Part shown: piece by piece, positions 11,401-23,800 of the stretch
Numbering within the stretch: the stretch's first letter is position 1
How the letters are laid out: each line of letters opens with the position of its first letter
Origin: Aquila chrysaetos chrysaetos
Lineage: Eukaryota > Chordata > Aves > Accipitriformes > Accipitridae
Assembly: GCF_900496995.4 (NCBI RefSeq)
Contig: NC_044006.1
Span: forward strand, 46,108,120 to 46,172,119
Direction of reading: 5' to 3'
Length of the DNA stretch: 64,000 nucleotides
Position numbers and translations under genes: made by a program
The notes under the pieces: generated by a model
Database searches by the model: none
Seen by the model: only the letters and a program-made list of their open reading frames with translations
What the model was told of the DNA's origin: nothing

Positions 11401-12050
11401 TTGTGTAAGTAGTGTATCCTGAAATATTCTGAAATACTCTGAAAGCAGTCACATTTTTCACATGACAAGGAATAACGCCAGGCATTACGGACTCTTGCAA
11501 TCAGTACTTGCGAAAGACAGTTAACTAGGTTTAAAATTAAACAGGATGCTGGACTTAAACTCAGTGAGGTGAAGAGAATGATGGCAGAGCCCTGGAGCCT
11601 TAAACATCCATCTGTTTTAAAAGAAAGCATACATCAGTAGGAACTTGCATAATTCAGCAGTATTCAGTGTAAGCAACGGTGAGAACTCTTACGCACAAGC
11701 CCTGCTGTGCCAGGTCAGGAAACCTTCTGGGAGCAGGGAAGAGTTGTTTGCCACAGCTCCCCCCTCTGCCCTGCGAACGCCTATGTGTTTGCATTAAGAG
11801 ATGGATGTTCTCACCAGTCAAAATTAAACAGATGACATTCACAACATGCTTGGAAGAGCACAGAATCTGTATAGCAATAGGCACGTGAGCAAAAGCTTTA
11901 ATAATAATAATAATAATAATGACATTTTCTCTACAGTATTTGTAGTTGCTGGAAGAGGAAGTTGCAACAAAAATAACATATATGAATATTTCATTTCTAG
12001 TGTATTCAAATATGCAGAAAGCGCTGAAGCTCCTGAAGACTGAACTGTAA
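8282..12050 (+). CDS. AGR2: AGR2, anterior gradient 2 protein disulfide isomerase family member (complete, 7 coding exons)
   Basis: Coding exons are 8282-8411, 8693-8756, 8846-8898, 9847-9920, 10312-10375, 11321-11404 and 12001-12050. All introns are GT-AG with consistent phase, giving 172 residues (human AGR2 has 175). Seen in the protein: a hydrophobic signal peptide of about 20 residues ending CALA, the family segment [20 protein letters not shown] around 35-54, the thioredoxin-fold motif CPHS at 78-81, a cis-proline type VPR at 122-124, and the C-terminal ER-retention tetrapeptide KTEL. Known of the family: AGR2 is an ER-resident PDI-like protein with one active-site cysteine, needed for mucin folding in secretory epithelia. 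KTEL and the position next to TSPAN13 favour AGR2 over its paralogue AGR3, which ends QSEL in human. The start ATG has a strong context (G at -3 and +4). The gene is transcribed toward TSPAN13, tail to tail. Identity is very sure. Confidence 0.97.
8560..8830. promoter_or_regulatory. Small CpG-rich block around AGR2 exon 3
   Basis: About 270 bp rich in C, G and CpG, starkly different from the AT-rich flanks. It includes a GC box (GGGGGCGGGAC near 8625-8636), a TTATAA element at 8662-8667 about 26 bp before exon 3, and tandem C-rich repeats in the next intron. It could be an internal promoter or a local GC-biased patch. Function is not shown. Confidence 0.4.
8693..8756 (+). CDS. AGR2: AGR2 exon 3
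   Basis: The exon encodes residues 44-65 ([20 protein letters not shown] and the start of HG), a block highly conserved with human AGR2 and AGR3. The acceptor is CCCGCAG and the donor GTACCG. The exon is embedded in a CpG-rich stretch, unlike the rest of the gene. Confidence 0.94.
8757..8845 (+). repeat. AGR2: 89-nt AGR2 intron with C-rich tandem repeat
   Basis: The intron between exons 3 and 4 is nearly all C and G between 8760 and 8820, with repeated CCCCGCCCCTTGCCC-type units. The opposite strand carries many runs of three or more G with short loops, a G-quadruplex-prone pattern. The splice sites (GTACCG and TTTTCCAG) are intact. Confidence 0.7.
8846..8898 (+). CDS. AGR2: AGR2 exon 4, redox motif exon
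   Basis: The exon encodes [17 protein letters not shown]. The CPHS motif at residues 78-81 carries only the N-terminal cysteine of the CXXC pair of classical PDIs, as in mammalian AGR2. The acceptor is TTTTCCAG and the donor GTAATC. Both reading-frame junctions are consistent with the neighbouring exons. Confidence 0.95.
9847..9920 (+). CDS. AGR2: AGR2 exon 5
   Basis: The exon encodes [18 protein letters not shown] and ILLNLV, a thioredoxin-fold helix and strand matching human AGR2. It ends in phase 0 at a GTAAGT donor, after a CTCTAG acceptor. Confidence 0.95.
10312..10375 (+). CDS. AGR2: AGR2 exon 6
   Basis: The exon encodes [20 protein letters not shown] and an isoleucine, including the VPR segment that corresponds to the thioredoxin cis-proline loop. 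The acceptor is TTGAAG and the donor GTGAGC. Confidence 0.95.
11321..11404 (+). CDS. AGR2: AGR2 exon 7
   Basis: The exon encodes [20 protein letters not shown] and YEPSDISL, almost identical to human AGR2. A long pyrimidine tract and TTCCAG precede it, and a GTAAGT donor follows. Confidence 0.96.
11900..11920. repeat. (AAT)n microsatellite in the last AGR2 intron
   Basis: Seven uninterrupted AAT/ATA units lie in the intron, about 80 bp before the last coding exon. Confidence 0.9.
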
Positions 12051-12302
12051 GGGGAAGAAGGAAGCCCCTAAATACTATGAAGTCTGATCTTCCATCTCTT
12101 CTCCACTCATTGAAACTGGTGAAGAGACCATTTAGAGTGATATTTAGTGATGTGTAGTGCTGGTTTATATATATAAACACTACAGTTTTACATTAGCACT
12201 TTTGTACTGGGCAGCATTTTTAAAAGCTGGAGGCTTTTAATTTAAGGCATACTGAAGAATACTGTATCATCCAACTGTAAAAATGATTTTTTAAAAAATA
12301 AA
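12001..12302 (+). CDS. AGR2: AGR2 last exon: C-terminus with KTEL signal, then 3' UTR
   Basis: Coding runs 12001-12050 ([15 protein letters not shown] and a TAA stop). A 3' UTR of about 270 nt follows, to an AATAAA signal at 12297-12302 with GT-rich sequence after it. KTEL is the ER-retrieval variant known for AGR2. The exact cleavage site is inferred and is probably near 12315-12325. Confidence 0.9.
12297..12302 (+). terminator. AGR2: AGR2 polyadenylation signal
   Basis: This is a canonical AATAAA, 247 nt after the stop codon. GTGTT-rich sequence follows at about 12309-12335, as expected of a downstream element. Confidence 0.8.
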
Positions 12303-12446
12303 TCCAAGTGTTTACATACGAAGTGTTGCAGTGTTATGTATTTTTTCCTTATTATCACCTACCATTATTAGAAGGAGTAAAATCACACTGTTACTTGAAA
12401 CCACAGCTTGCAGTTTTACATCTGGGCACTTGGGAAGGAAAAGGGC

Positions 12447-13015
12447 TGTTGTGGTTTAACCCCAGCTCAGCCCCACACAGCCGCTGGCTCACTCCCCTCC
12501 AGAGGGATGGGGGAGAGAATCGGAAGGGTAAGGGTGAGAAAAGTTGTGGGTTGAGATGAAGACAGTTTAATAGGTAAAGCAAAGAAAAATAAAGAATTCA
12601 TTCACTACTCCTCATTGGCAGGCAGGTGCTCAGCCATCTCCAGGAAATCAGGGCTCATCACACATAACAGTTGCTTGGGAAGACAAACGCCGTCACTCTG
12701 AATGTCCCTCCTTTCCTTCTTTTTCCTCCAGCTTTATACACTGAGCATGACGCCATATGGCTGGGGGATATCCCTCTGGTCAGCTGGGGTCAGCTGTCCC
12801 AGCTGTGTCCCCTCCCAACTCCTTGTGCACCCCCAGCCTCCTCGCTGGTGGGGTGGGGCGAGAAGCAGAAAAGGCCTTGGCTCTGTGTAAGCATCAGCAA
12901 TAACTAAAATATCCTTCTGTTATCAACACTGTTTTGGTCACAAATCCAAAGCATAGCACCATACAAGCTACTATGAAGAAAATTAACTCTACCCAGCCCA
13001 ACCGAGCCCAGGAAA
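12447..13015 (-). mobile_element. Diverged solo LTR, same family (copy 2)
   Basis: It begins TGTTGTGGTTTAACCCC and ends near CAACCGAGCCCAGGAAA. It keeps the order of blocks of copies 1 and 3 (C-rich and purine-rich tracts, CAGTTTAATAG, GGTCAGCTG...CTGTGTCCCCTCCC, TATCAACACTG, AAGCTACTATGAAGAAAATTAA) with many substitutions, so it is an older or different subfamily. It lies about 145 bp past the AGR2 poly(A) signal, antisense to AGR2. Confidence 0.78.
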
Positions 13016-16000
13016 GCAGCTTTTTATCTCCAGTTTCACAGCTAGCTAAGCTCTGCACTTCTCAGCCTGCTTTATCTCCATTTATTTTCCTGTAGCACCA
13101 ACCTATGCCAAGCTCTCATTATCATCCCTTTCTTTACAGTCAGATAACAAGAAGTATAAAGAGTACTTAAGTATAGAGGATGGGATTGCTTACACGTGTG
13201 GGGCTTTTTTTAAACTGGCTGCATTCTGAAGTTGTCTGAGGATCACCTTACCTACTTGGAAGAATTTTTTTTTTTTTTTAAAAGACAAAAACTGCTTCCC
13301 TTCAAAGATTTCTGCTTACCTCAGAATTCAGTAAAGCCTTGAGATGATTAATAGAAGTGATACTGTATTGAGTATATAGTTAGTTTCATGATTGTGTTAC
13401 AGCTTGTGATTGCTTATTTACAAGCCCAAAAGGGACAAGGAGTCAGAATTAAAAGAAATCCTGCTGCTGAACACCACGGGAGTACACACCACCTTAAGAC
13501 TTAGACCAAAAGGAGACTTTCCAACCTCAAATATCTAAGTAGTCAGCAGCACCACCAGTGAAAACACTTTGCTCAGGACTATACCTCCATTATCTTCTCA
13601 GCTTTTTGGCAATGTCAGCCATTATTACCACTACTATTACCATTACTACCACTACCAGTCACGATCATAACCATGAGAGGAATACACCTCAGAAGGTAGG
13701 GCAGGCAAGAGAAGTAAGGGTTTCAACTCAGGGGAATTTCTCAGCAAAATTAGAAGCAAGGCACCTGCTAATATGTCTTTGGCAAGCTACGTGAACCCTA
13801 CCAACCAGAAAATCTCAAGTGGTACCTAGAAAGGGCTCCAGCCACGCAGTTCAGTATTGCTTCAGGAGTTCAGTTAAGATGTTCCTTTCTACTGCAGCAT
13901 CCTTTAACTGCGAGGAGGAAATTCTTTGCTGCAGAAGGTCCTTCCCTTCTTCCTTCCGAAGCAGAAGATGGGGGAAAAAAAGGATGCAATAGGGGCAGAA
14001 ATATTCTCTAGAAGCAGCTATCATCCACAAAAAGCAAGAGGTGATTACAGCACTGAGCAGAGGGACAGCACAGAGGGAGGCTGGAGCAATTGGTTATCAG
14101 AATCATCTTACCTACCTGACCCAAAGTGCACTTGCTAGAGCTGTGCATCCAACATAAAACAAAAGCTGCCCATGCCATCACATTTTAAAAGTCTGTTTTT
14201 ATAACTCTGCTGAAGTAGCATAATGTTCTTAAGTTGATTAAGTGATGCTATCGATAATATCCAGCAAATGGATTTAAGGCATATTCTACAAAAGTCTACT
14301 AGTCTATGTGCTATAGGTGCAAATATACAAGCTAGTTCAGCCTGCAAGTATGAAGAAATTAATTTTTAAAATAAATTAATTTTTTTGCACTCAAGGCTGT
14401 GCTTTTGTAGTTTGCTTTTGACCTTAGCCAAATTTGCAAGAGTCTTAACACATAAATGATCAATTTAATTCTGCTCTTTTCATAATTCATACAGATTATT
14501 TAGGTTTACAGAGGCATCAAGCCAACCTGAGGTACCTAAAAAAGCCCTTTCCCATTTCTTTGGAAAACCTGGGAAATAATTTCTGAAGTATATATGCTCA
14601 GTAACTTGAAGTGCATGGGATGGATGGGTTTTCCAGACCCCCACTAGCATTTGGACAATCTTTAAATAATTAGGCCTAAAAATAATAATGCAAACTAATA
14701 ATACCAGCAGACTCCTACTCCCTTATCAGCTATAGGTTTTAAGGTACATTTTTACAGGTATCAATTCAAGTTATGCAAGCTTTTTCTTTTTGTAGTAGAT
14801 AGTTATTTTCATGTGAAAGGAGGCAGATGCTGTACAGTGATATCAGTACGTTAGTTAAGACCTGGATTAATTTTCTTACACAGATGCAAAAGAATTATAT
14901 TTTATTATTTTATAGCCAGTTATTTTTATGTGATAAAAATGTGCAGATGCATTGAAAGAAGTCAAGACAGGTTTCTACACTTTCCAGAATAACAAACTTT
15001 AAGAAAGCATTTCGACATAGCTAAGGTCAAAAGACAGGTAATGTAAACATTAAGAATGCTCCAAGTTAAACCATGTTATTTTGATACTCTGCTGCTGTAA
15101 ATAGCTTCTAGAAAATCTGGCTACAATTAAGCCTCAAGCAGTCAGATGAAAGTTAAAATGCCTCCCTAGAAACCAACCAAAAAAAAAAAAAAAATCTTTA
15201 TATGACCAAAACTATTTTCTCAAGAGAAAAGACAATGCAATGAACAAACAAAACTTCAAAGACAAACCCCACCAAGAATAGGTATAAATACTTTTAAAAA
15301 ATGCCCCATTTCAAAACGTCAGAACAGTACAACGTTTCTTGTACACTGACACACGAGTCAGACCTCTCCTGAGGAAGGCTAGTCTCCTCCCCTCAAAACC
15401 AAAGCCAGACTCATGTGTTTTACTGCCTCCCTTTAAGAATTAGATTCTGAAAGTGAATCCACACCTCCAATGTGACTTTCAGGGTTTGTGTTGGCTGGGG
15501 TTTTTTAAATCGCAATCTTTTAAATCACCATCTTAAAGAGACAAAGTATTATTAATATGATAGAAAAACTTTAATCAAACCATACAATCCACTGATCTGT
15601 CTTTTGACTACTAAAACAAATTCACATGTTATGAGACATAAGAGTTTCTGAAGTGGTAACATTTTCAGTATTTTCTCAGTGATGCACATTTACACTCCAA
15701 TATCACCTACCATGTTTATGAAACCAGACCTACCCAAAACTAAGCATTAAAACCAATTAGGAATAAAGTCAAAATTGAAGCAGCAGTGTGGTATTATTTT
15801 AAGCTTCATACACCCTCTCCATAAGACACCTCCTTTAATTTATTACAGTAATGTACAAAATACGGAGCCTGTCTAGACTAGGAAAATTAACTGTTGCTAA
15901 AGACAGCCAGCCGCAAGATAATCACTGTCCTCTTGCCACATATTGAGAATGGCTGGTTAGCTGCTTAAACAGGACAGAACTTGGGGAAGAAAAAAAAAGC

Positions 16001-17746
16001 TGCATACATTTATGTTATACTTTAGTAGTAGTCTGAAGGCTCTTAAGGTCTTTCAGTACGAGTGGTCTCTTACACTGAATGTACAAGTACATGCTTGAAA
16101 CAGACACCAATACTTCTTGACATACGAAGCAGTAATTCACAGACCAAACACCAGGAGATGGCGCTGACAGCAGACGTTGAAGAATCGGCTACACCTGAAG
16201 AGATGCACTCTTCAGCAAGTTCTTGACATCCCTCTGCATTCAGGTTCAACTCTTCCCCGAGACAATTCCTTCTTTACGAGCACTGGGCACATGAAAGTCT
16301 GAAAGTGTTCTGATGGGCATGTATTTCAGCTTCTTTTTGCCTCCTTCGTAGGAGCAAGGAGGCATCTCCCTAGTAAAGGGAGACTAGGGAGACCGTATGA
16401 GAACTCACTTCTGTCTGCCCTCACTGTCTTCCTTTCCATCTCGCTCAGATGCTGTATTCCTTAGCAGATGGCCTTAATACTCTTCCCCTTTTCTTCCTGC
16501 AGAGCCATCTTTCAGGCTACAGCAGCTGCCTACCACACCAGAAGCAGCAACTGAATGAAGGAAAGGTGCAGTGCAGGTCTGCAATTCAGTGTGATTAGAA
16601 ACAAATGGAACATTATGCACCTCAGGTACTTAAATGTCTGATGTTCCAGCTGATCATCACTTATTACAGGTTGGAAGAGGGATGATGCTTTCCTTCAGCT
16701 CAGACAACACCTACTACATGGATAATGTACTGTTCTAACTTTTAATTCTTTTTTTTTAAAAAACAAACTACGGGAAAACATCTTTTTTTGTTGTTGTTTT
16801 TTTTACTTTTCTTTCTTCCTTTTTTACACACCATTCAATCTCTCATGAAATCAAGACCGTTAGCTGGATGACAGAGGAGTATACACTGCTGAGTTATTAC
16901 AATAATTTTACATCATCTGAAAAAATAGCTGTACAACAACTTTCCAGACATCAAGTTTCTTACATTAAAGATGACAGACCACTATTGATTCTGATATTGT
17001 GCAAATACGAAACTTCATTCACTTGTCAAAGAAAAAAAAAGTTTCAAGTTAATCAGCTGCAGATTACATTCTCCTGGTTTTCTTCATTCATTGTTCTCAT
17101 AGTGAAGATACCCATTAAAAAGTAAAGAATAATTTTTATTCTCAACAAAATTCTAAAGCTACCAGAAAGCCAAAACAAACAGGGAAAGGGAGGGGTGAAG
17201 ACTACAGTAGTCATTAACATACACTTACGCGCACTACAGAAAATAACATCTTTAGCTTCTATTTTTACCTTAACACAAAAGTGGGAGACCATTATTAAGA
17301 CAAAAAGTTGACTAGAGTTCATCCTAAAGCCTAATCAAATCATACGGTCCAACCACCCACCATATATTTTTATCATTTTAATGCGAAATCATGTGAATTT
17401 TTGTAATCAATGACTACAGTAGAAAATACTTTTGGGTTTTTTTGGAGAAGCCAGTAGTGCTATAAAACTCACTGTATAGAGTTCACCACATCAATTACCG
17501 AAGTCTAGCTCAGAGCAGCAGTCTGTCTTTGCCCAGCTACTCAATGCACCAGTCTACTTCAACGTAGAGATTCTTAGAAGAAAAATAGTGGGAAATTAAA
17601 TATGAAAACTACAAATTTCTTATGGAAATTAAAGTTTTCTTTTGGGTACATGTAGAATCCCTATTATTGGAGAAATACCAAACTATGGAGAATCAGTATT
17701 TTGAAGTAGAGGGTGCAGAGAGAAGATTCAGTCCTTTATAAACTTA
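13016..17746. other. AGR2-TSPAN13 convergent interval, including probable TSPAN13 3' UTR
   Basis: No coding exon was recognised. The right part should be the TSPAN13 3' UTR (minus strand). Candidate AATAAA signals on the minus strand are at 17135-17140 (a 3' UTR of about 610 nt) and 15839-15844 (about 1.9 kb). The left part holds simple sequence: a degenerate ACC/ATT trinucleotide stretch around 13620-13665 and poly(A) at about 15179-15194. Which poly(A) signal is used cannot be decided from sequence. Confidence 0.5.
17135..17140 (-). terminator. TSPAN13: Candidate TSPAN13 poly(A) signal
   Basis: AATAAA on the minus strand, about 610 nt after the TSPAN13 stop. A second canonical hexamer at 15839-15844 is the alternative. 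Confidence 0.4.
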
Positions 17747-17821
17747 TCAAAGAAACGCACTAGGGTTTGCACGGGGATCCTTTTGGTTCCTGTATCTATA
17801 CGTCAGCCAGACTCCCAGGAT
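17747..17821 (-). CDS. TSPAN13: TSPAN13 last coding exon
   Basis: [13 protein letters not shown] then [11 protein letters not shown] and a TGA stop: the end of TM4 and the short cytosolic tail, identical or nearly so to human. The acceptor is TTTTCAG. Confidence 0.96.
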   Translation of the reverse strand: MLGVWLTYRYRNQKDPRANPSAFL

Positions 17822-20800
17822 CTGAAAACAAAACCCGAAGATATTATTAAGCAGAGGGTCTCCACCCTATCTTCCATCAGTTTTACAAAATGTGTTTTAA
17901 ACATAAAATCCTGACAATGAATTTCCAGTATACAAGTTTAGGATATTTTACTACTGCTAAAAATGCACAACCACACACCAGCTTTCCTAATTAGAAAAAA
18001 GAATGCACCTTCTCAGACAGAATTCATACCTAGCAACAGAAAGAACAACAAAACAAAAAAGCCAAAATTGTGTCCACAATGCAATGCAAAATATTTTTCA
18101 TAGGCATGTCTAGCATTAAATCATTCCTCCCCCTCCCCAAATGATAAACACTCATAAACCTGGTTTTAGTGTAATGATAAACAAATCCTCTAAATTGTTT
18201 CACTTTACAGTTACCACTTAACTATAAGGCTATTTTTCTGGTACATTTTCAAATCCTCGCAACCACCTTCCTCCCTCTCCTAGCAGCTTCACATTTTCAG
18301 TAGAGAAATTGAGGGCAGATGTCAGAGTGATTCTAAGTTGCTGTATCTCTCTTGTTGCTGTACTATCTGCAAACCTTCTGAAAACCGCACTAAGCAGCAG
18401 GAGGAGTATTTTCACATGCTTTACTGTGGGGTTATGAAAGACCTGCTCTGAGGATTTTTATTCACCGATCAATAAAGCAACTATATGTATCATCTGGATA
18501 CTAAAGCTAAGAGTCAAAGACCTTTTTAACCTGATATTTAAAATACAGTTCACTCATCATGAAAAAAATTCCCCAAACCAAAAAACCCCAAAGACTGTGT
18601 GTGTGTTCGCAGGTGGGGAGAAGCAGGAAAAACAGGGGAACAAAGTAAACCAACAGCACTCTCTTTATTACTTTTGGAGAATGGTAAACCTAAATAGCTA
18701 ATTTTCTGCAAAACTTAAACTTTACATCACCACATTTTAATGTGGTATCTAGTTGCAGTTTGTAGTCCAAATAACATAAAGCTGCAAGAACTCCCAGTGT
18801 TGAATAAAGACAAGCCCTCCTTTTGGCAGATTTAAGCAAGCTGATAGCCTGGAAAAATTTGACCTAAGTAATTATTTGACTCCTAAGATAGTACTGAAAG
18901 TTTCTGTAATAAACCCCCTAAAATAAATTGTTTCACAAAACTTTTAAGTCTTAAAAATGGGGAAAAAGCAGTCAATTTTCTTACCTCCTCCTTACTCACC
19001 TCTGTGAAACTGAAGAAGAGTCCTATGCCTCCAACAAATCTCAGCACCATTCCAGAATATTCTTCTATTATAGGTGCACATGGTTGACACTGGCGACTTC
19101 TAAAACAATCCTGTAGCAGATACAAACAGTGAATTGCACTCCCATTTTCTGATGATACTTCATTGATTGAAAGCATCTAGTTAGCTCTATAAAAGATTGC
19201 CAGCCACGGACAAAACTCTAGCAATTTTAAAAGACACCAAAAAAGCAAGTATATAAATGACAATGGTGTACAACCTTTGCAGGGTGCTCTGTGATTATGT
19301 TTCCAATAAGTTAACTAAAGAGCTTAGTATCATTGTAACAACTACCTTACACATTTCGCAAAAAACTCTGCTTTCTGCAACTATGAAAACAATTGTACAT
19401 ATTTGAACAAACACAATGAAGTTTTAAGTTTTTTCATGCTTGAAGAACTTACAGAGGAGCAGGTTTCATTCAGATCAAAAACTCTGAATCCACAACAATT
19501 CAGATTTCTCTCAATATCTGTTCTTGCACTGTTAGTGTTATTCCATCCCACCTCTAGAAGTTGACTCTAGAAGGCATAAGCAAATAAATATTATATTAAC
19601 TGAACTGTTTTGTGTTTCACTGGAAACCAATATACCAAGCCAAGTAAAACCTTCAGATCCTGAAGTCTAACAGGATAATGTATTAAAGAATGACTTGAAT
19701 GTTCAAACAACATGTGTAGCTAATGAAATGGCAGCACCTAGCAGCAGCACATTCATGGTTATAATTTTCGTCCTTTCTTTTTCCTAAACCCAGTAACAGC
19801 ACTAGTAATGGGACATGCAACTAATCTAACAGCGACCACTCAGACTTCAAACAAAAAGTGTGCTTACATGTAGGAAGCTGATTATTTAGTCACTGTACCC
19901 TTGCCTGCTTCTTAGGGAGTAAGAATTAGTCTCCATACTCCACAGAAGCTTGTTTTACTTTCACACTTAAGGGTCACCTCTGTTCCTAATGTAGTCATGA
20001 CCTTTTCAGTTACACACGAACAATTCAGTGGCTTTATCATGTTTACATTATGATTATTGTAGATTTCATCAGTTTATCTGGAGTTGCTGAACACATGATA
20101 TAGTCAAGATATCCTGCTGCTAAACTTGTGACCATAAATCTACATAGGAAGCTTAAAAACAAAACAATTAAAAAAAAGACAGCTGAAAGTAGTTTTAGAA
20201 CCCAGATGTATGCCTTACTAGCTACCACAGCCAAGCACTGCTGAAGGGCTAGTCCTTATTTAAAAGGATAATGCTGATTTTCTTAAAATATACTCTTCCC
20301 ATTTTGTGGCAGACTATATGTGTTTATATATATATATAAACATGTGTACATACATATTTATAGTAGTATGCTATAAATTAACTGAGAAGTCAAGAAACTT
20401 TTCTTACCTGCTGTTCCTTGTTTAGTGCCAAACAGGCACAGGAGACAGAAAACTGGACAATAAAGACTAGCAAAAGAATAATCATGTACTGGAAATAGTA
20501 GTTAAGGATACACTCTCAAGTTAATTTTACTTTTATAACACATATGCCTAATGGTATTCCTTATTTCATTGGATAACAATAGGTCCTTTAAAACAAAGTA
20601 ACTACAGAAGTAAATTCTAACTGTGGATGTGGAAAAGATGACCCAAATAATGTTCCCAGAACGCAATCACTATATATTATCACTTTTTTGGCTACTACTG
20701 TACATAGCTAGTATTTCTGCATTAGGTGTTTCTTGCCTAGCATGACAACATGAGCAGAGAAGTTAATAAAAGGAGCTTTGAGAGAGAAAAATCTATAGCC

Positions 20801-23800
20801 AATTTCTCCAGCTTTAGGGACTCACGTTCTCATTCCAAGATACTTCACTTAAATAAAGTACTAAAGAAAATACTTTTCTGGGTATTGCATATTCAGAATT
20901 TTTTTTCTTCAATGACACAGTCTTGTCATTAATTACAAAAGGTAACTTTAGTCTAGATTAAAAAAAAAAAAAAGTGACAGTTGCTTTTGGAACACAGCCT
21001 CACACACTTTTGGACTAATGCATCAGAAAACAGTATAAAACATCAAGAACGAACTTTGATATTGCAGATCACATTTTGAAAGTCGGCCACTGTCTTCACA
21101 ATTTGGCTCCTGTGTTCAGATGCAGATACTTACCTCACACAGTTAAACTGTTGGTAAAGTGGAGGTCACTACTTACTCATAGACCAGAATCAGGAAAATA
21201 AGAATTTCCGCTCATGAATCTCTTTTCTCACCAAACTTATCAATTTTGTTATGCAAGGCAGCACCACGAACTGCTTATACAGCATCAGTAAGCATAAAGG
21301 GGCAGCAAAGCACACTGAGAAGGCCTGTGCTCATTTCTAGTCTGGGTTCATAATTAAAAGACTAGGTATGAAAAGAAAGTGCTTCTTGACAGCCTACATT
21401 ACCCACGATGCATTCCCCTGCCAGCTACAACCAGCTCGCTACCTGGAAGTATCACCTTTCTCTACCTTTAAACATTAATAGTTCACATACTCTAGCTTGG
21501 TGTAGGGTTGAGCACACAGAAAGATGTATCTGTGACACAGTGACCCACCATAAAAAGCTCTCAAAAAATTAAAATATTTTAATTTTGGAAGGGGAGACGT
21601 GAATACTTCTGTCTTCAGAGCACAAACAAGGGAGAAAAAAAGGAAGCTGGAATAAAGTTGAACAGGAAGGAAGTTTAATTTAGACTGCACTTGACCAAAA
21701 TAAGATTGTGAATTTCTGTTCTCTTTCTGAAGCACCTTCCACATTAGTCTCAGCAGACAGAGCAGGTTGTTTACATGGCTTGAACCAAGCTGCAATCCAT
21801 GTAATGCATCAGAAGGATACAAAGAATAGCAATACTTGATGATGTTTCACCGCACCAATCAATCCAACTAAGGCAATAAGGAAGAGGAAAATTCCTACTG
21901 CAATTGCCACTCCAACAACTCTGAAACTAGAGATGAGGCCGAAGCCGATTCCCCATGCTGCAATTCCAATCAGCAGCAGGCTTACCAGCTGGAGGGAAGA
22001 GAAAACAAAAAGTTAGTCTGCATATTAAAAGAGGCTCAACATATACACAGCTACATTCTTTACATTGAAGTTGTTATTAGAAAGGTACAATTTTTCTTTC
22101 CAGTGCAAAGAGAAGCAAAGAAGCACAACCGTAAACAAACCAATCCTCCACTTTATCGTAGAGTTAACTTCAGTTCTACATGTTTTAAGGCACACATATT
22201 CTTCAATACTGTTAATGTGGAGCTGTTACAACTTAATCTACCTACAAGTCAAGCCACGTCATCTGTGACTGACTAGAGACACTGAACTGAAGTGCAGATT
22301 ATAACAGAATTGACAAATAAGCTAAAAGTCAGACTTGAATTCACAGAATGGAAGAAGAATGAAAATTCCAGGTGTTTTCTGAAACAGAGGCAGTGTATTT
22401 AAAGAAAATAGGATATACAGCTCCACAGCCCTGAACATGTAAAAAAATACAGTTTGCCAAAGCTTAGTGTAATCAGGAATACAGCTGTATTAATTCATTA
22501 GGGAAGCTTCTACATAGTTGATGATGGAACACAACAGTTAACGAGGTCACACAAAAGTACTTTTTAGATCTGTATCTCAAGGACTTCATGTAGTAAAACA
22601 ATAAAGGTGCCCTGTCTCTGCTACATATTTCTTCCAGAAAATAGCTCTACTATGAAGTCAATCCTATTTCAATATCCAAAACACTCTTATGCTATTTCCT
22701 TCCTTTTAAAGATGGTATTCAGGGAAGGCAGGCAGAATCTGTCCCAGCTAGTTTACTGGGTTTTATTCTTTATATGGGCAGGAAGCTCCAGCCTTTCCTG
22801 TTTCCATGCCAAAAACACAGAACAGAAAAAAAATTCCAACATGAAAAGCTGCAGACAAATCTGTAATGAGGTACAGCAGGCGGGAAGCAGCAGACAAAGC
22901 AACCCAGATGTCCAATACACAAGATGTCTAACACTCTTGTTTGAAACAGTTAGACGTATGTCTAACGTATCACCCATTACGTTCTCTGTTAAATAACACC
23001 AATTCAACACGCAAGTTTTAATCAAGTTTCCAAAACCCTGACGTCACCAAAAAATACCCAGAAGTTGTATCGTTATTAAAAAAAACCCCTACAAAACAAA
23101 ATAGTAAGTGCTTTGTCTGGTCCAACTACTTGGCTTTATTTGACAACAAATACAGAGCAAGCCCTTACACTTGCCCACCAGTTTCTGTTCAAACAAGACA
23201 TATCTCATGATGTTTTACTGCTTATCCAGAGGGGTGGGGAAAATAGAGGAAATTTCTAACGTTATCATTTCAGTATACTTACGCTGCAGCAGGGCATTTT
23301 TGTTGAGTTTGTTTTGTTGTCTGTATATTTTTTCAACTTAAGCACCTTTTAGAAGACTGACCTATGTAATGCTGCTTTTGAAACATGGAAATCTAACATA
23401 ACATCAAAGTTAGTGAAACAAGTAGTGATGCTCATCATAACCAAAACATAGTGGGTGTTTTTTTCATGTGTTCACACAGGAACACATCTCAAAAAACATT
23501 TTTAACAAAAGCCAGTAATCCACATGAGAAATGTAAGACAGTCTGCAAGAAGAAAAGGAGGATATGTCATACCTACACCTCTCTCTTACCACATGAAGAG
23601 ACAAAAGAATGATATAAAATTCAAAGGAATTGTTCAGTACCAGTAGAGTTCTACAATTAATTCACATTTGCCTTTGTTTCTCTTAAACAAAAAGCCTTAA
23701 TCACCATGTTTATTTAAAACCAACACTGGGCCAAGATGTTGTGAATCTAAATTACAGAGGGGAGGGAAGAAAAAATAAAACAAAACAAAAAGCCTTGGCT

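Noticed and set aside
13606-13665. Repetitive ATT/ACC stretch that might look like a CRISPR-like or tandem gene feature
   Set aside because: It is a degenerate trinucleotide repeat. CRISPR arrays are not expected in a vertebrate genome, and no spaced direct repeats are present.
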